In this document: in pieces, positions 6,899 through 8,781 of the stretch
Layout: every line of letters starts with the position of its first letter
Position numbering within the stretch: the stretch's first letter is position 1
Origin: Deltaproteobacteria bacterium
GTDB lineage: Bacteria; Myxococcota_A; Polyangia; Polyangiales; Houyiibacteriaceae
Direction of reading: 5' to 3'
Assembly: GCA_027295555.1 (NCBI GenBank)
Contig: JAPUKT010000275.1
Span: forward strand, 1 to 8,781
DNA: 8,781 nt
Translations under genes and position numbers: made by a program
The notes under the pieces: model-generated
The model's input: only the letters and a program-made list of their open reading frames with translations
Told to the model about the DNA's origin: nothing
Database searches by the model: none

Positions 6899-7364
6899 GC
6901 GCCGCAAAGGAAAGCTCGAATCGGTTGGGAAGATCCTCCAGGGGGTCTACCCCGCGCCGAACCAACTCGAGGCCGCGAAAGCGTTTGGGTGGTGGAGTCG
7001 GTCGGTGCCGCCACGCATTCTCGAGCACGCACGGCCGGTGACGCTTTCCCATGGTGTCTTGATCGTGCACGTGAGCTCGTCGGTCTGGGCCGACCAGCTT
7101 CACTACCTCGGCGAAGATCTCCTTCAGCAGCTTCGCAAACACGTACCCCACAGCGGGATCAAAAAGCTTCGGTTCAAGGTGGGGCCCCTCCCAGACATTC
7201 CGAAGCGCGCCCGCGTGACACCTCCAGCCCCAGAACCCGTCCGGCTCGCCTCGCTTCCAGAGGAGCTAGGACGCGCACTGAGCAGAATCCACGACGACGA
7301 CCTCCGACGAACCATCACCGAGGCAGCCACCACCAGCCTCGCCCGCACCCGCAAGAAGGACTAG
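6891..7364 (+). CDS. dciA: DciA/DUF721-family protein, probable replicative helicase loader or partner
   Basis: DciA proteins help load the DnaB helicase at the replication origin in most bacteria that lack DnaC or DnaI. This 157-residue protein has a basic N-terminus (MRKRRKGK). A DUF721 KH-like domain follows at about residues 10-100: VGKILQGVY, the FGWWSRSVPP block, HARPV, HGVLIVHVSSSVWADQLHYL and IKKLRFKVG. The spacing and the late WADQL tryptophan are typical of the family. A Pro-rich linker (100-123) leads to a short predicted helix (EELGRALSRI) and a charged tail. It starts 8 bases inside the alcohol dehydrogenase gene without a clear Shine-Dalgarno sequence, so its translation probably depends on coupling. 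Being last in a metabolic operon is unusual context for a replication protein and may simply reflect co-transcription. Another DUF721 role cannot be excluded. Confidence 0.82.
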   Translation: MRKRRKGKLESVGKILQGVYPAPNQLEAAKAFGWWSRSVPPRILEHARPVTLSHGVLIVHVSSSVWADQLHYLGEDLLQQLRKHVPHSGIKKLRFKVGPLPDIPKRARVTPPAPEPVRLASLPEELGRALSRIHDDDLRRTITEAATTSLARTRKKD

Positions 7365-7440
7365 GCGATAGTGCGGGGGCGGTGGGGCGGGACAGACTGC
7401 CGGGTCGCAGGCCCGACCGGGATCAAAAAGGGGACGTTCG
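7365..7440. other. Convergent intergenic gap with G-rich tract and imperfect hairpin
   Basis: This 76-base gap separates two convergent transcription units. On the + strand a G-rich tract runs 7375-7391 (runs of 5, 2, 4 and 3 G). An imperfect stem follows: CCGGGTCG (7400-7407) pairs with CGACCGG (7414-7420) as 7 base pairs with one bulged G and a 6-base loop. It is followed by GATCAAAAAG on the + strand, so there is no U-run and it is not a classical intrinsic terminator in either direction. It may still slow both polymerases. Confidence 0.4.
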
Positions 7441-7764
7441 CTACCGGTGAGCTCGCGCGGTGCGGATCATCGCTGCCAAGATCACCGGGGCGTCCTCGGA
7501 CTCGAGGCGCCCGCAGATGTCCTCGGGGAGCGGAAGCGTAACCGCCCGAATACGAGCTTCGGTCAGATGAGAGGAGCTGACGCCGAGCTCGTTCGCGATG
7601 CGGCGCATGAGGTCGACACCGGGATCGGCCACTTCGCCGCTTTCCAGCCTAGCGATGGTCCTTCGTGACACGCCGACGCGCTCGGCCAGCTCGTGCTGAC
7701 CGATGCGACCGCGAAGCTGTCGAAGAATGGGAAGGTTGGCGGAAATGACATCGATACTTGCCAT
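7441..7764 (-). CDS. Small XRE-family helix-turn-helix regulator
   Basis: It is a 107-residue probable DNA-binding transcription regulator. The XRE/Cro-CI domain spans about residues 13-67. The helix-turn-helix is at about 23-43 (QHELAERVGVSRRTIARLESG), where SRRTIARLESG is the recognition helix region and a near-perfect family signature. The C-terminal 40 residues (TEARIRAVTLPLPEDIC onward) have no recognised domain and could serve in dimerisation or effector binding. The start is ATG 7764; no Shine-Dalgarno sequence is evident and no better in-frame start exists. It lies 40 bases downstream of trpA on the same strand, so it may be the last gene of the trp unit or have its own promoter in that gap. 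No toxin partner is adjacent on the same strand: downstream lies the convergent dciA. Its target is unknown; autoregulation or control of trp genes are options. Confidence 0.88.
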   Translation of the reverse strand: MASIDVISANLPILRQLRGRIGQHELAERVGVSRRTIARLESGEVADPGVDLMRRIANELGVSSSHLTEARIRAVTLPLPEDICGRLESEDAPVILAAMIRTARAHR

Positions 7765-7769
7765 GAAGC

Positions 7770-7799
7770 GACAGTATCGTCATTTTCAGGCCCTTACAA
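7770..7799 (-). promoter_or_regulatory. Possible promoter and operator for the XRE regulator
   Basis: In the 40-base gap after trpA, read on the minus strand, TTGTAA (7799-7794) and GATACT (7778-7773) resemble -35 and -10 boxes with a rather short 15-base spacer. The alternative TACTGT at a 17-base spacing is a poorer match. The -10 candidate sits inside an imperfect dyad, GACGATACTGTC (7781-7770, 8 of 12 positions symmetric), which could be an autoregulatory operator. The -10 box ends only 8 bases before the ATG, so a transcript from it would be nearly leaderless, which fits the missing Shine-Dalgarno sequence. The evidence is weak. Confidence 0.25.
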
Positions 7800-7804
7800 G
7801 GACA

Positions 7805-8605
7805 CTATTGCCTGACGACACCGGCTGCGAGCTCGGCGACGAGCGTTCGCACCGCCGCCACGGCAGCCTCGGAGCTTTCGGCATCCTCGATTGCACGAAC
7901 GACAGCGCTCCCCACGACGACGCCGTCGACATGCGGAGCGACAGTCTCAACGTCTCCTCTGGTCTTGATCCCGAACCCGATCGCGACCGGACGGCCGAGC
8001 TCCCGCTGCAACAAGCCTGCGCGCTCAGACGCACTCGCGAGGTCGGTGGCCTTCGAACCGGTCACCCCCGTCATGGATACGTAGTAGACGAACGAGGTCG
8101 CCGCGGCGGCCGCCTTCGCGACGCGGTCCCGGTCGCTGGTAGGCGCGACGAGAGGCACGAAGTCGAGGCCCTTTTCGATCGCGGGGAGCCGTAGGCCGTC
8201 ACTCTCCTCGGGGGGCAGGTCGACGACGAGAAAGCCATCGGCGCCGCGCTCGGCCGCATCATCGACGACCTTCTGCTCTCCATACGCAAGGATCGGATTG
8301 TAGTAACCGAAGAGCAGGATCGGCACGTCGCTGCGCTGGCGAATCGCCCGAACGGTGTCGAGCACTTTGGCCACTGTGGTTCCGCCTGCAAGGGAACGCT
8401 CGCTTGCGCGTTGAATGGCGGGCCCATCTGCCGTAGGGTCACTGAACGGTACGCCGAGCTCGATCACGTCGGCCCCAGACTCGGCCGCGGCTACGACGAG
8501 ATCCTCGGTCGTTCGAAGATCCGGGTCGCCGGCGCACAAATAGATCACCAGCGCGGCCCGATTCTCGTTCTTCGCGTTCGCGAACGCGTCGGCAATACGG
8601 CCCAA
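7805..8605 (-). CDS. trpA: Tryptophan synthase alpha chain
   Basis: TrpA cleaves indole-3-glycerol phosphate to indole and glyceraldehyde 3-phosphate and passes indole through a tunnel to TrpB, completing tryptophan synthesis in the cytoplasm. It is a TIM barrel of 266 residues (E. coli has 268). I chose TTG 8605, 5 bases after the trpB stop, because it places the catalytic pair at E49 (IELGVPFSDP) and D60 (TADGP), the exact E. coli numbers, and keeps the usual N-terminal length. Starting at ATG 8677 would add 24 residues encoded inside trpB. Other expected segments are present: GDPDL near 26-30, LFGYYNP, the active-site loop region FLVVDLPPEES, VSMTGVTG and the phosphate-binding GFGI and VVVGSAVV. 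Residues 21-25 read IYLCA where E. coli has PFVTL. It is downstream of and probably translationally coupled to trpB. Confidence 0.96.
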   Translation of the reverse strand: MGRIADAFANAKNENRAALVIYLCAGDPDLRTTEDLVVAAAESGADVIELGVPFSDPTADGPAIQRASERSLAGGTTVAKVLDTVRAIRQRSDVPILLFGYYNPILAYGEQKVVDDAAERGADGFLVVDLPPEESDGLRLPAIEKGLDFVPLVAPTSDRDRVAKAAAAATSFVYYVSMTGVTGSKATDLASASERAGLLQRELGRPVAIGFGIKTRGDVETVAPHVDGVVVGSAVVRAIEDAESSEAAVAAVRTLVAELAAGVVRQ

Positions 8606-8610
8606 GAGGC

Positions 8611-8781
8611 TCAGTTCCTTTCCCTCAACTTCGCCAGCACCGTATCGAGGTCTTTGTCGCCTCGCCCGGAGAGACACACCAGGATGTCCGCATCGTTCCC
8701 CAGCTCTTTGGCAACGGTCGGGAGATACGCAAAAGCGTGGCTGGTCTCGAGCGCGGGGATGATGCCCTCTGTGCGACAGAG
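8611..8781 (-). CDS. trpB: Tryptophan synthase beta chain, C-terminal 56 residues (partial)
   Basis: TrpB is the pyridoxal-phosphate subunit that condenses indole with serine to give tryptophan. Only the C-terminal 56 codons are inside the window; the gene continues beyond 8781. The visible part includes RTEGIIPALETSHA, which carries the conserved Glu near the cofactor ring (E350 in E. coli), and LSGRGDKDLDTV, whose Ser and Gly contact the pyridine nitrogen and which is a family signature. The last residues are AKLRERN, then TGA at 8613-8611. It is upstream of trpA in the usual trpB-trpA order, with 5 bases between stop and the preferred trpA start. Confidence 0.96.
   Translation of the reverse strand, partial: LCRTEGIIPALETSHAFAYLPTVAKELGNDADILVCLSGRGDKDLDTVLAKLRERN
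8615..8626 (-). promoter_or_regulatory. Ribosome binding site region for trpA inside the end of trpB
   Basis: On the minus strand GAGGGA (8626-8621) and AAGGAA (8620-8615) run together at the end of trpB. AAGGA ends 10 bases before TTG 8605. The same tract is 0-6 bases before CTG 8614, whose CTGA overlap with the trpB stop is the alternative start. Catalytic residue numbering favours the TTG. Confidence 0.5.

Noticed and set aside
7400..7430. Intrinsic terminator for either convergent operon
   Set aside because: The hairpin is imperfect and has no U-run on its downstream side on either strand; the A-run is on the wrong strand relative to the stem.
7441..7764. Antitoxin of a toxin-antitoxin pair
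   Set aside because: The protein is XRE-like, but no small toxin-like gene is adjacent on the same strand; neighbours are trpA and the convergent dciA.
8606..8677. ATG 8677 as the trpA start
   Set aside because: It lies inside trpB and would shift the catalytic residues 24 positions from their conserved numbering.

Overview
The window is GC-rich, densely packed bacterial chromosome with ordinary high-GC codon usage throughout. I see no phage genes, insertion sequences, CRISPR arrays, tRNA or rRNA. An ECF sigma factor paired with a six-helix membrane protein, a trpBA pair and a DciA-type helicase loader suggest a free-living Gram-negative bacterium. A deltaproteobacterial (Myxococcota-like) source is my guess from general style, and the sequence does not prove it.

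Left part (1-1668, + strand): the visible 127 codons of a protein with one C-terminal membrane helix, whose true start may lie outside the window, overlap by 11 bases the start of an ECF sigma factor gene. That gene overlaps by 4 bases a gene for a six-helix membrane protein that is very probably the cognate anti-sigma factor (NrsF/DUF1109-like). The three reading frames look co-translated.

Centre (1724-7364, + strand): after a 55-base gap, five tightly linked genes follow. They are a glutamine synthetase-fold ligase, a PlsB/DHAPAT-type glycerophosphate acyltransferase, a GpsA-like NAD-dependent dehydrogenase, an iron-containing alcohol dehydrogenase and a DciA/DUF721 protein. Spacing is 11 bases, then overlaps of 4, 4 and 8 bases. 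The ligase lacks residues that ammonia-using glutamine synthetases need. The GpsA-like protein lacks the catalytic lysine and the phosphate-binding Arg-Asn pair. The acyltransferase has Ala in place of the motif III Glu. Three neighbouring enzymes that each depart from family consensus at substrate-handling positions make this the most interesting part of the window. They may form an undescribed lipid or amine-conjugate pathway rather than housekeeping nitrogen and phospholipid metabolism, but this is inference.

Right part (7441-8781, - strand): trpB (3' end only), trpA and a small XRE-family regulator run convergently toward the central operon. TrpA is best started at TTG 8605, which puts its catalytic Glu and Asp exactly at 49 and 60. 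The 76-base convergent gap holds a G-rich tract and an imperfect hairpin, with no classical terminator.
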